A DNA stretch of 16,523 bases, taken from a bacterium. Its GTDB lineage: Bacteria > Bacillota_A > Clostridia > Lachnospirales > Lachnospiraceae. A program made the translations under genes and the position numbers. Location: NCBI GenBank assembly GCA_004562915.1, contig SFQZ01000064.1, positions 1 to 16,523 of the forward strand, given 5' to 3'. Below the pieces are notes generated by a model. The model saw only the letters and a list, made by a program, of their open reading frames with translations, ran no database searches and was not told the origin of the DNA. Shown one piece after another: positions 5,672 through 13,328 of this stretch (the stretch's first letter is position 1; every line of letters starts with the position of its first letter).

Positions 5672-7507
5672 ATGGACTTGAACGAAATCAAAAATAACAA
5701 ACCACAGCGTCCGGTAATATACTACTATCTGATTGCACTTGTGGTATTGCTTTTACTGAACTTTGCTCTGGTGCCATGGTTGTCAGAGAAAAGTATAGAA
5801 GAGACATCATACAGTGAATTTCTGGATGAACTGGAAGCAGGTAATATCACAAAAGTCGAGATTCAGCAGGAAAACTACTGTATCTATTATGTCATTAACA
5901 GGAATGGAAGAGAAGTTGTCTGTAAGACAGGTCAGATGAATGATCCGGAGCTGGTGGATCGTCTGCGCAGCAACAAAAAGGTTGAATTTACTTCGGTTGT
6001 ACCGCGGCAGCAGTCACCGATTTTGTCATTTATTTTCAGTTGGATTATCCCGATCGCCATTTTTATGGTAATTGGTAATATGCTTTCTAAAAAACTTGCT
6101 CAGAGTATGGGCGGCGGACCGGGAAGTATGATGTTCGGAAAAAGTAATGCAAAAGTTTATGTAAAGTCGTCTACCGGTATCAAGTTTTCCGATGTGGCAG
6201 GTGAGGACGAGGCAAAAGAACTTTTGACGGAGATCGTAGATTTCCTGCATTCTCCGGGAAAGTATCAGGAGATTGGTGCACAGATGCCAAAAGGTGCTCT
6301 CTTGGTAGGACCTCCGGGAACCGGTAAGACACTTCTTGCGAAAGCGGTTGCCGGTGAAGCGAATGTGCCGTTTTTCTCAATCTCCGGTTCGGAATTTGTG
6401 GAAATGTTTGTAGGTATGGGTGCGGCAAAAGTGCGTGACCTGTTTAAACAGGCCAATGAAAAGGCCCCCTGTATTGTATTTATTGACGAGATTGATACCA
6501 TCGGTAAAAAACGTGATGGAAATATCGGAGGCAACGATGAAAGAGAGCAGACACTGAATCAGCTTTTGACAGAGATGGATGGTTTTGACGGCTCGAAAGG
6601 TGTTGTAATCCTTGCAGCAACCAACCGTCCCGATTCCCTGGATCCGGCACTGTTAAGACCGGGACGTTTTGATAGAAGAATCCCGGTGGAACTTCCGGAT
6701 CTGCAGGGACGTGAAGAAATCCTGAAGGTTCATGCAAAGAAAATCAAAATTTCCGATAATGTGGATTTCAGTGCAATCGCAAAAGCAGCTTCCGGTGCAT
6801 CCGGTGCGGAACTTGCCAATATTGTAAATGAAGCTGCGCTCCGTGCAGTAAGAGACGGCAGAAAATTTGCCACACAGGCTGATATGGAAGAGAGTATTGA
6901 GGTTGTTATCGCAGGATATCAGAAAAAGAACCGAGTACTGTCTGAGAAAGAAAAGTTGATTGTCGCTTACCATGAGATCGGACATGCGCTGGTAGCTGCG
7001 AAGCAGACCAATTCTGCTCCGGTACACAAGATTACCATTATTCCGAGAACCTCCGGTGCACTGGGATATACTATGCAGGTGGAAGATGGGGAGCATTTCC
7101 TGATGAGTAAGGAAGAGCTTGAGAACAAGATCGCCACATTTACCGGCGGACGTGCGGCTGAGGAACTGATCTTCCATTCCATCACAACGGGAGCATCCAA
7201 CGATATTGAACAGGCTACGAAGCTTGCAAGAGGTATGATCACCAGATTCGGTATGAGCGATGAGTTTGATATGGTTGCCATGGAAAATGTAACAAACCAG
7301 TATCTGGGCGGTGATTCTACGCTGGCATGTTCCTTTGAAACACAGACACAGATTGATAAGAAAGTGGTAGAACTGGTTCGTACACAACATGAAAAAGCCC
7401 TGAAGATTCTTCAGGACAATATTTTGAAGTTACACGAACTGGCCAAGTACCTTTATGAGAATGAAACCATTACCGGTGAAGAATTTATGAAGATACTTGA
7501 AAATTGA
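5672..7507 (+). CDS. ftsH: ATP-dependent zinc metalloprotease FtsH
   Basis: The 611-residue membrane protease degrades misfolded and regulatory membrane proteins. It has a membrane segment at about 15-36, an extracytoplasmic domain, a second membrane segment at about 117-138, then an AAA+ module and a protease domain. Key residues: Walker A GPPGTGKT (213-220), Walker B CIVFIDEID (267-275), the second region of homology with arginine fingers ATNRPDSLDPALLRPGRFDRR (about 316-336), the pore-loop EFVEMFVGMGA (241-251), the zinc motif HEIGH (434-438) and the third zinc ligand D511 in TTGASNDIEQ. The second position of the zinc motif is I where most family members have A, still within HExxH. Length is normal, although the C-terminus is short with no long acidic tail. 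It has its own promoter and terminator and is probably a single-gene unit. Start supported by AAGGAGAGG. Confidence 0.96.
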   Translation: MDLNEIKNNKPQRPVIYYYLIALVVLLLLNFALVPWLSEKSIEETSYSEFLDELEAGNITKVEIQQENYCIYYVINRNGREVVCKTGQMNDPELVDRLRSNKKVEFTSVVPRQQSPILSFIFSWIIPIAIFMVIGNMLSKKLAQSMGGGPGSMMFGKSNAKVYVKSSTGIKFSDVAGEDEAKELLTEIVDFLHSPGKYQEIGAQMPKGALLVGPPGTGKTLLAKAVAGEANVPFFSISGSEFVEMFVGMGAAKVRDLFKQANEKAPCIVFIDEIDTIGKKRDGNIGGNDEREQTLNQLLTEMDGFDGSKGVVILAATNRPDSLDPALLRPGRFDRRIPVELPDLQGREEILKVHAKKIKISDNVDFSAIAKAASGASGAELANIVNEAALRAVRDGRKFATQADMEESIEVVIAGYQKKNRVLSEKEKLIVAYHEIGHALVAAKQTNSAPVHKITIIPRTSGALGYTMQVEDGEHFLMSKEELENKIATFTGGRAAEELIFHSITTGASNDIEQATKLARGMITRFGMSDEFDMVAMENVTNQYLGGDSTLACSFETQTQIDKKVVELVRTQHEKALKILQDNILKLHELAKYLYENETITGEEFMKILEN

Positions 7508-7533
7508 CAAATCGTAAGATATGAATGAAGAAG

Positions 7534-7567
7534 GAGTCATAGTTTTGTATAAGACTATGGCTCATTT
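7534..7567 (+). terminator. Terminator after ftsH
   Basis: GAGTCATAGT (7534-7543) pairs with ACTATGGCTC (7554-7563) with one G-U pair and a 10-base loop, followed by a short T-rich tail. The T run is weak, so readthrough into the kinase gene is possible. Confidence 0.6.
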
Positions 7568-7630
7568 CTGTTACCGGAGAATTGGAAAATAATGTCATAC
7601 TTGAATTTTGGGTAAAATTGTATAAACATC

Positions 7631-7659
7631 TTGTGCCATTTTCGTTATTTTGCTATAAT
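7631..7659 (+). promoter_or_regulatory. Promoter of the PfkB-family kinase gene
   Basis: TTGTGC at 7631-7636 and a perfect TATAAT at 7654-7659, spaced 17 bases. The leader would be about 50 bases. Confidence 0.65.
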
Positions 7660-7716
7660 CTAAATAATATTGGTCGAACTATTTATATGATCTATCAGAG
7701 GATAAGGAGGTAATTC

Positions 7717-8802
7717 ATGGAACATTATAATCCATTATTGGAAAAAAACAGTGGAAAAAAATTTTTTACGATAGGAGAAATCATGCTTCGTCTGACTCCG
7801 CCAAACTATGATAAGATTCGTATGGCAAGCAGTTTTGAGGCAAGTTATGGCGGCAGTGAAGCTAATATTGCGCTTGCTCTGGCAAATCTGGGTGTTGACA
7901 GTACCTTTTTTTCTGTAGTTCCCAATAACAGTCTGGGAAAGAGTGCTGTCCGTATGCTGAGAAGTAATGATGTACATTGTACGCCGATGATTCTTAGTAC
8001 ACCGGAAGAGACACCGACCCATCGTCTGGGAACGTACTATCTGGAAACAGGATATGGAATTCGTGCCAGCAAGGTTATCTATGACCGAAAACATAGTGCG
8101 ATTACAGAGTATGATTTTGATCAGGTAAATATGGATGAACTTCTGGATGGATTTGACTGGATTCATCTGAGCGGTATCACACCAGCATTGGCGCCAAACT
8201 GTCGGAAAATGATTATGAATGCGCTGCGGACCGCAAAAGAGAAAGGTCTGACGGTAAGCTTTGACGGCAATTTCCGAAGTACACTCTGGACCTGGGAAGA
8301 AGCCCGTGATTTCTGTACAGAATGTCTGCCTTATGTGGATGTACTTCTGGGCATCGAGCCGTATCATCTGTGGAAAGACGAGAATGATCACTACAAAGGT
8401 GACTGGAAAGACGGAGTACCGCTTCAGCCTACCTATGAGCAGCAGGATGAGATTTTCCAGCATTTTGTAGAACGTTATCCAAACATTAAATGTATTGCCC
8501 GACATGTCCGGTATGCACACAGCGGAAGTGAAAACAGTCTGAAAGCGTATATGTGGTATGAGGGGCATACGTTTGAGAGCCGTCTCTTTACTTTTAATAT
8601 TCTGGATCGTGTAGGCGGCGGCGATGCATTTGCCAGCGGGCTGATCTATGCGATGATGCATAATTATCGACCGATGGATATGGTAAACTTTGCAGTTGCA
8701 AGCAGCGTAATCAAACATACGATTCATGGAGATGCTAATATCACAGATGATGCAAAGACCATACGGAATCTGATGAATATGAATTATGATATTAAGAGAT
8801 AA
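7717..8802 (+). CDS. PfkB-family sugar kinase, likely 2-keto-3-deoxygluconate kinase type
   Basis: The 361-residue product has a ribokinase/PfkB fold: substrate-binding GGSEAN (45-50) near the N-terminus, an YDRKHSAI segment (122-129), DGNFRSTLW (183-191), and the C-terminal VGGGDAFASG (299-308), in which D303 is the catalytic base and the glycines form the anion hole. The R-x-S-K-V-x-Y-D-R-x-x-S-A pattern and D-x-N-x-R-x-x-LW pattern are typical of KdgK-type kinases, which phosphorylate 2-keto-3-deoxygluconate in hexuronate breakdown. It is somewhat longer than the usual 310-340 residues, partly through an insertion around 220-245. No KDPG aldolase or uronate gene lies beside it, so the substrate stays open; fructokinase or another PfkB sugar kinase is possible. 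AAGGAGG at 7704-7710 supports the start. Confidence 0.85.
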   Translation: MEHYNPLLEKNSGKKFFTIGEIMLRLTPPNYDKIRMASSFEASYGGSEANIALALANLGVDSTFFSVVPNNSLGKSAVRMLRSNDVHCTPMILSTPEETPTHRLGTYYLETGYGIRASKVIYDRKHSAITEYDFDQVNMDELLDGFDWIHLSGITPALAPNCRKMIMNALRTAKEKGLTVSFDGNFRSTLWTWEEARDFCTECLPYVDVLLGIEPYHLWKDENDHYKGDWKDGVPLQPTYEQQDEIFQHFVERYPNIKCIARHVRYAHSGSENSLKAYMWYEGHTFESRLFTFNILDRVGGGDAFASGLIYAMMHNYRPMDMVNFAVASSVIKHTIHGDANITDDAKTIRNLMNMNYDIKR

Positions 8803-8821
8803 AAGAAAAGAATAAATACCT

Positions 8822-8849
8822 TTGAAAATACCGGATTTTGTGTTATGAT
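8822..8849 (+). promoter_or_regulatory. Extended -10 promoter of glnS
   Basis: TTGAAA at 8822-8827, then TATGAT at 8844-8849 after 16 bases, with a TGT extension directly before the -10. The leader would be about 25 bases, leaving no room for a T-box. Confidence 0.6.
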
Positions 8850-8880
8850 TCTACCAGTACATTTGTTGAGGAGGAAGATT

Positions 8881-10545
8881 ATGGAAAAAGAGGTAGTTTC
8901 CAAGAATTTTATTGAACAGATTATAGAGAAAGATCTGGCGGAAGGAAAATATGAGACCATTTGTACCCGTTTTCCGCCGGAACCAAACGGTTATCTGCAT
9001 ATCGGACATGCAAAATCTATTTTGCTGAACTATGGACTTTCTCAGGAATATAATGGTAAGTTTAATCTTCGCTTCGACGATACCAACCCTACAAAAGAAA
9101 AAGTAGAGTTTGTGGAATCTATCGAAGCTGATGTGAAGTGGCTGGGAGCAGACTGGGAAGATCGTCTGTTTTTTGCATCCAACTATTTTGATCAGATGTA
9201 TGAGGCTGCAGTTAAGCTGATTAAAAAAGGGAAAGCTTTTGTTTGCGATCTGTCCGCAGAAGCAATCCGGGAATACAGAGGAACTTTGACAGAACCGGGA
9301 AAAAACAGCCCCTACCGTGACAGGAGTGTTGAGGAGAATCTGGATCTTTTTGAACGGATGAAAAACGGTGAGTTTGAGGACGGAAGCAAGGTACTCCGTG
9401 CAAAGATTGACATGGCTTCCCCGAATATTAACATGAGGGATCCGGTTATTTACCGTGTAGCTCATATGACACATCACAATACAGGTGATAAGTGGTGTAT
9501 TTATCCGATGTATGATTTTGCTCATCCGATCGAGGATGCTATTGAAGGTGTGACACATTCTATCTGTACACTGGAGTTTGAAGATCACCGTCCGCTGTAT
9601 GACTGGGTAGTAAGAGAACTGGAATATCCGTTCCCACCGAAGCAGATCGAATTTGCAAAGCTGTATCTGACCAATGTGGTTACCGGTAAAAGATATATCA
9701 AACGTCTGGTAGAGGAAGGTATCGTGGACGGATGGGATGATCCCCGTCTGGTGTCCATTGCTGCACTGAGAAGAAGAGGATTTACCCCGGAATCCATTAA
9801 AATGTTTGTGGATCTGTGTGGGGTATCCAAAGCAAACAGTTCTGTAGATTATGCGATGCTGGAATATTGTATCCGAGAGGATCTGAAGCTGAAACGTTCC
9901 CGTGTGATGGCTGTTCTGGATCCACTGAAACTGATTATTGACAACTATCCGGATGATCAGGTAGAGGAGCTGGAGGCACCGAACAATCTTGAGAATGAAG
10001 AATTGGGCTGCAGGATGGTTCCTTTCAGTAAAGAGCTTTATATTGAAAGGGAAGATTTTATGGTGGAACCGCCGAAAAAATACAAACGTCTTTATCCGGG
10101 CAATGAAGTCCGTCTGATGAATGCGTACTTTGTAACATGTACCGGATATGATACCGATGACGAAGGAAATGTCACAGCAGTTCACTGTACGTATGATCCG
10201 TCTTCCAAGGGAGGAAATTCGCCGGATGGACGTAAAGTAAAAGGAACGATTCATTGGGTGAGCGCTCAGGAAAATGTTCAGGCAGAGGTTCGTCTCTATG
10301 AAAATATTATTGATGAAGAAAAGGGAGTTTATAATGAGGATGGTTCTCTGAATCTGAATCCGAATTCTCTGACCATTGTAAAGAATTGCTATCTGGAACG
10401 CAGTCTGAAAAATGTAAAAGCATATGACAGTTTCCAGTTTGTAAGAAATGGTTATTTTTGTGTGGATGCGAAAGATTCCAGAGAAGATGCGCTGGTATTT
10501 AACAGGATCGTGTCCCTGAAGAGCTCTTTTAAACTTCCCAAGTAA
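8881..10545 (+). CDS. glnS: Glutaminyl-tRNA synthetase
   Basis: This class I synthetase charges tRNA-Gln with glutamine. The start at 8881 follows GAGGAGG (8869-8875) and gives a 554-residue protein, the usual bacterial GlnRS length. An in-frame ATG at 8845 overlaps the promoter. The HIGH motif is HIGH itself (40-43) in PPEPNGYLHIGHAKS, which is characteristic of GlnRS rather than bacterial GluRS. WDDPRL (285-290) and LRRRGFTPESI follow. The KMSKS-class loop reads VVTGKR (266-271), with the lysine and arginine kept but MS replaced by TG. The C-terminal beta-barrel anticodon-binding region is present. Many Firmicutes lack GlnRS and use GatCAB transamidation instead; some Clostridia carry it, thought to be by ancient transfer. 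It is probably cotranscribed with trpS, 88 bases downstream. Confidence 0.95.
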   Translation: MEKEVVSKNFIEQIIEKDLAEGKYETICTRFPPEPNGYLHIGHAKSILLNYGLSQEYNGKFNLRFDDTNPTKEKVEFVESIEADVKWLGADWEDRLFFASNYFDQMYEAAVKLIKKGKAFVCDLSAEAIREYRGTLTEPGKNSPYRDRSVEENLDLFERMKNGEFEDGSKVLRAKIDMASPNINMRDPVIYRVAHMTHHNTGDKWCIYPMYDFAHPIEDAIEGVTHSICTLEFEDHRPLYDWVVRELEYPFPPKQIEFAKLYLTNVVTGKRYIKRLVEEGIVDGWDDPRLVSIAALRRRGFTPESIKMFVDLCGVSKANSSVDYAMLEYCIREDLKLKRSRVMAVLDPLKLIIDNYPDDQVEELEAPNNLENEELGCRMVPFSKELYIEREDFMVEPPKKYKRLYPGNEVRLMNAYFVTCTGYDTDDEGNVTAVHCTYDPSSKGGNSPDGRKVKGTIHWVSAQENVQAEVRLYENIIDEEKGVYNEDGSLNLNPNSLTIVKNCYLERSLKNVKAYDSFQFVRNGYFCVDAKDSREDALVFNRIVSLKSSFKLPK

Positions 10546-10633
10546 ACGGAGCAGTAGAGAAAAATAACAGCATCGAGGGAGAAAAAGGGATGGGATATCC
10601 TTTATTCTTAAGACAGAATTGTGAGGTATGGAA

Positions 10634-11638
10634 ATGATTAATGATAAAAAAGTATTATTCAGTGGTATGCAGGCTACCGGAAACCTGACTTTGGGAAATT
10701 ATCTGGGAGCTTTGAAAAACTGGGTTACGCTGAGTGATGAGTATGATTGCTTTTACAGTGTAGTAGATATGCATTCCATCACCGTTCGTCAGGATCCGGC
10801 TACGCTGAGAAAGAGAGCAAGAGCCCTGCTTACCCTGTACATCGCTGCCGGTCTTGATCCTGAAAAAAATTGCATTTATTATCAGTCTCATGTATCGGAA
10901 CATGCGGAACTGGCATGGATACTGAATTGTTTTACCTATATGGGTGAGCTGAATCGAATGACCCAGTTTAAAGATAAATCAGCAAAACATGCGGACAATA
11001 TTAATGCTGGTCTGTTCACGTATCCGGTATTGATGGCAGCTGACATTTTGCTTTATCAGGCGGATGTGGTGCCGGTAGGTATCGATCAGATGCAGCATCT
11101 GGAGCTGACCCGAGATCTGGCGATCCGGTTTAATAATATTTACGGTGATGTATTCACTGTACCGGAGGCCTATATTGGAAAAGTGGGCGCAAAGATTATG
11201 AGTCTTCAGGATCCTGCTAAGAAAATGTCCAAGTCTGATGAAAATCCGAACGGCAGTATTTATCTGATGGATGATCCGGATACAATCATGAGAAAATGTA
11301 AACGGGCAGTTACTGACTCGGAAGCCTGTGTGGCATATCGTCCGGAGCAGCCGGGAATTAAAAATCTGATTGATATTTACAGTGCCTGCACCGGCAAAAC
11401 ACCGGAAGAAGTAGTACGGGAATTTGACGGAAGAGGATACGGTGACTTTAAGATGGCTGTAGGGGAGTCGGTGGTCAGTGTCCTGAAACCGCTGCAGGAT
11501 CGTGTGAAAGAGTTGGAAAAAGATAAATCCTATATTAATTCCGTGATTAAAAACAATGCTGAGAAAGCGCAGTATTATGCCAATAAGACATTGCGTAAGG
11601 TTCAGAAAAAAGTGGGATTTCCGGAAAGAATCCGATAA
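10634..11638 (+). CDS. trpS: Tryptophanyl-tRNA synthetase
   Basis: The 334-residue class I synthetase charges tRNA-Trp. It shows SGMQATGNLTLGNYLGA (10-26), in which TLGN stands for HIGH, a tryptophan-pocket region around VVDMHSIT (43-50), the VGIDQMQHLELTRDLA segment (148-163), and a canonical KMSKS (197-201). Length matches bacterial TrpRS. GAGG at 10623-10626 is 7 bases before the ATG at 10634 but only 1 base before an alternative in-frame ATG at 10628, so the shorter form is preferred. No separate promoter or tryptophan T-box is visible in the 80-odd bases after glnS, which suggests an operon of two synthetase genes. Confidence 0.95.
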   Translation: MINDKKVLFSGMQATGNLTLGNYLGALKNWVTLSDEYDCFYSVVDMHSITVRQDPATLRKRARALLTLYIAAGLDPEKNCIYYQSHVSEHAELAWILNCFTYMGELNRMTQFKDKSAKHADNINAGLFTYPVLMAADILLYQADVVPVGIDQMQHLELTRDLAIRFNNIYGDVFTVPEAYIGKVGAKIMSLQDPAKKMSKSDENPNGSIYLMDDPDTIMRKCKRAVTDSEACVAYRPEQPGIKNLIDIYSACTGKTPEEVVREFDGRGYGDFKMAVGESVVSVLKPLQDRVKELEKDKSYINSVIKNNAEKAQYYANKTLRKVQKKVGFPERIR

Positions 11639-11682
11639 GTGAACTATTCCATAGAAGCAATAGACAGTTGGGAGGAATTATA

Positions 11683-12177
11683 ATGACAGTAGAGGAATTA
11701 GCAAAAGTTTTGGAAATGCAGGAAGAGATTCTTCAGTTTTCCAGTTTTACCAACGCAGATGCATGGGAGCTGGGAACCATGGTTGTGATGGAGGCAAGAA
11801 GACTTGGGGTATCCATTGCAGTAAGAATCCGACTGAACAACGGCTATACTGTATTCCAGTATGGAATGGACGGAACAAACCTGTATAACGAGCAGTGGCT
11901 TACAAGAAAGGAAAATACCGTGCGGACATTGGAGCAGAGCAGTCTGCGCCTGTATATGAGTCTGCGGGAAACTCAGGAAACGCTTGAAGAACGTTTCCTG
12001 AATCCGAATGAATATGCAGCCTGCGGCGGAGGATTTCCTATTCGTGTAGAAGAAGTGGGAGTGATCGGAAGTATCGCAGTGTCCGGATTGGATCACGTCT
12101 CTGATCATGACCTTCTGGTGAAATGTATCAGTAAATATCTTCATGTAGCCGAAGTTCCGAGAATCAGAGCTGTATAA
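11683..12177 (+). CDS. UPF0303 / HbpS-like heme-degrading-domain protein
   Basis: The 164-residue product resembles the UPF0303 group of the GlcG/HbpS superfamily, small cytosolic alpha/beta proteins annotated as heme-binding or heme-degrading-domain proteins; the bacterial function is unsettled. Typical elements are FTNADAWELGTMVVMEAR (about 22-39), a V-x-I-R-x-N-x-G-Y-TVFQY strand region (50-64), NEQWLTRKENTVR (70-82), and the glycine-rich CGGGFPIRVEEVGVIGSIAVSGL (114-136). Ribosome binding site GGGAGG at 11670-11675 is 7 bases from the ATG. It follows trpS by 44 bases in the same direction and has no clear promoter, so it is probably the last gene of that transcript. It converges on the pseudouridine synthase gene with only 12 bases between the stops and no visible terminator. 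Confidence 0.82.
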   Translation: MTVEELAKVLEMQEEILQFSSFTNADAWELGTMVVMEARRLGVSIAVRIRLNNGYTVFQYGMDGTNLYNEQWLTRKENTVRTLEQSSLRLYMSLRETQETLEERFLNPNEYAACGGGFPIRVEEVGVIGSIAVSGLDHVSDHDLLVKCISKYLHVAEVPRIRAV

Positions 12178-12189
12178 TGAATCAGAAGT

Positions 12190-13125
12190 CTATAGGAGAA
12201 AGAATTGTGCCATATCCTCCGGGAGCGGTGCGGAAAAGCTCATAGATTCCCCCGTAATGGGATGACGAAATTCCAGTGAATAAGAGTGAAGTGCCTGACG
12301 TTTCATAAGAGTAGTGGTCGGATTGTAAAGAGTATCACCGGGAAGAGGGTGTCCGATGGAGGTCATGTGGACACGAATCTGGTGAGTACGACCAGTCTCC
12401 AGACGAAGTTGAATCAGGGAAGCACCCTTTGTTAAGATGCCGGTATCATCAGTGATACCGGCAAATTTTCTTCCTTCACAATAAGCCAGTCTCTGATAAT
12501 GAGTGACAGCAGGATCACCATGCTCTTCATCAATTTTCCGTTCGATGACAGAATCACTGACCCGCCCGATTGGTGCACATATAGTCCCTGATTCCGGGGT
12601 AAGGCCCTCTACCATAGCCAGATATGTTCTGTGAATCTCTCTGTTTTTCATCTGTCCGGACAGAACGGCACCACTCAGCATATTTTTGGCAATGATTAAA
12701 AGACCGGTGGTATCACGGTCCAGTCGATTGATACATCGGTATACGAAAGAAATATTTTGTGAGTTATAATACCAGGCGATTCCATTTGCCAGAGTATTTT
12801 CATAATTCCCTATGGATGGATGAATGGGCATGTCAGCCGGTTTGTTGACAACGAGAATATCTTCATCTTCATAAACAATATGAAGGGGAAGAGGTACCGG
12901 TTTGATCTTTTCAGAGGGCAATTCATCGATCAGGCAGACGGTTAAGGAATCACCGGTTTCAATAGGGTGATAAAAAAGTGCCGGTTCTCCGTTTCGCAAA
13001 ACAGAACCGGGATGCTGTTTTAAATAAGTACGGATACGCCGGGTATATCCCCTCTCAATGAGAAAATCTCCGATTTTCATATGATTTTGTTCCGGGAGAA
13101 TGTGGTAAGCAAAGACACGTTTCAT
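12190..13125 (-). CDS. RluA-family RNA pseudouridine synthase
   Basis: The 311-residue enzyme converts uridine to pseudouridine in rRNA or tRNA. An S4-like N-terminal region (about 15-60) precedes the catalytic domain. KPADMPIHPS (95-104), the catalytic motif NRLDRDTTGLL (133-143) with the nucleophile D136, HRTYLAMVEG (165-174) and RLETGRTHQIRVHM (241-254) are all present. The usual H before R in HRLD is N here. Residues about 216-236 form a loop longer than in common relatives. They are encoded over a perfect 11-bp palindrome, yet the frame is intact. The target uridine and subfamily (RluD, RluC or other) cannot be assigned. GTGAGG lies 5 bases before the ATG, and a near-perfect promoter lies upstream. 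Confidence 0.92.
   Translation of the reverse strand: MKRVFAYHILPEQNHMKIGDFLIERGYTRRIRTYLKQHPGSVLRNGEPALFYHPIETGDSLTVCLIDELPSEKIKPVPLPLHIVYEDEDILVVNKPADMPIHPSIGNYENTLANGIAWYYNSQNISFVYRCINRLDRDTTGLLIIAKNMLSGAVLSGQMKNREIHRTYLAMVEGLTPESGTICAPIGRVSDSVIERKIDEEHGDPAVTHYQRLAYCEGRKFAGITDDTGILTKGASLIQLRLETGRTHQIRVHMTSIGHPLPGDTLYNPTTTLMKRQALHSYSLEFRHPITGESMSFSAPLPEDMAQFFLL
12438..12463. repeat. Perfect 11-bp palindrome inside the RluA-family gene
   Basis: TGCCGGTATCA at 12438-12448 and its exact reverse complement at 12453-12463 flank a 4-base loop. On the coding strand it encodes FAGITDDTGI (221-230). It is not followed by a T run in either direction, so it is not a normal terminator. Confidence 0.7.
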
Positions 13126-13164
13126 AAAAACCTCACAATATTCAGAATAATATTTATGAGTACT

Positions 13165-13192
13165 ATTATAGGAAACGGGAAAAAAGTGTCAA
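13165..13192 (-). promoter_or_regulatory. Near-consensus promoter of the RluA-family gene
   Basis: On the minus strand TTGACA (13192-13187) and TATAAT (13170-13165) are both perfect hexamers, with a 16-base spacer. The leader is about 30 bases. Confidence 0.75.
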
Positions 13193-13230
13193 GAAATAAA
13201 ATTCTTTTATTGTGAAGTTGGAAGAATCAA

Positions 13231-13259
13231 TTGTAGAATCTGATGAATTGTGGTAGAAT
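13231..13259 (+). promoter_or_regulatory. Extended -10 promoter of the lactonase-family gene
   Basis: TTGTAG at 13231-13236 and TAGAAT at 13254-13259 with 17 bases between, and TGG immediately before the -10. Confidence 0.55.
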
Positions 13260-13278
13260 AGTCACCAGATAGACGAAA

Positions 13279-13308
13279 ATCCGGAAACGAGCGTAATTTT
13301 TTCCGGAT
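13279..13308 (+). promoter_or_regulatory. Stem-loop in the lactonase leader
   Basis: ATCCGGAAA (13279-13287) pairs perfectly with TTTCCGGAT (13300-13308) around a 12-base loop. It lies between the predicted transcription start near 13266 and the ribosome binding site (AAAGGATGG). It may be a DNA operator or an mRNA leader structure. It is not followed by a T run. Confidence 0.45.
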
Positions 13309-13328
13309 AGTGAAAGGATGGGTTAATC

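Noticed and set aside
8851..10254. Long open frame on the minus strand opposite glnS (467 codons)
   Set aside because: Its translation is rich in C, H, I, F and S and matches no family I recognise; it lies wholly antisense to an unmistakable GlnRS and lacks a ribosome binding site. The same applies to 7735-8727 opposite the sugar kinase and 6653-7390 opposite ftsH.
10546..10633. T-box leader before trpS (and before glnS)
   Set aside because: The gaps are short and contain neither the AGGGTGG-type T-box core nor a terminator-antiterminator pair.
12438..12463. Intragenic terminator in the RluA-family gene
   Set aside because: No T run follows the stem on either strand and the gene continues in frame with intact motifs.
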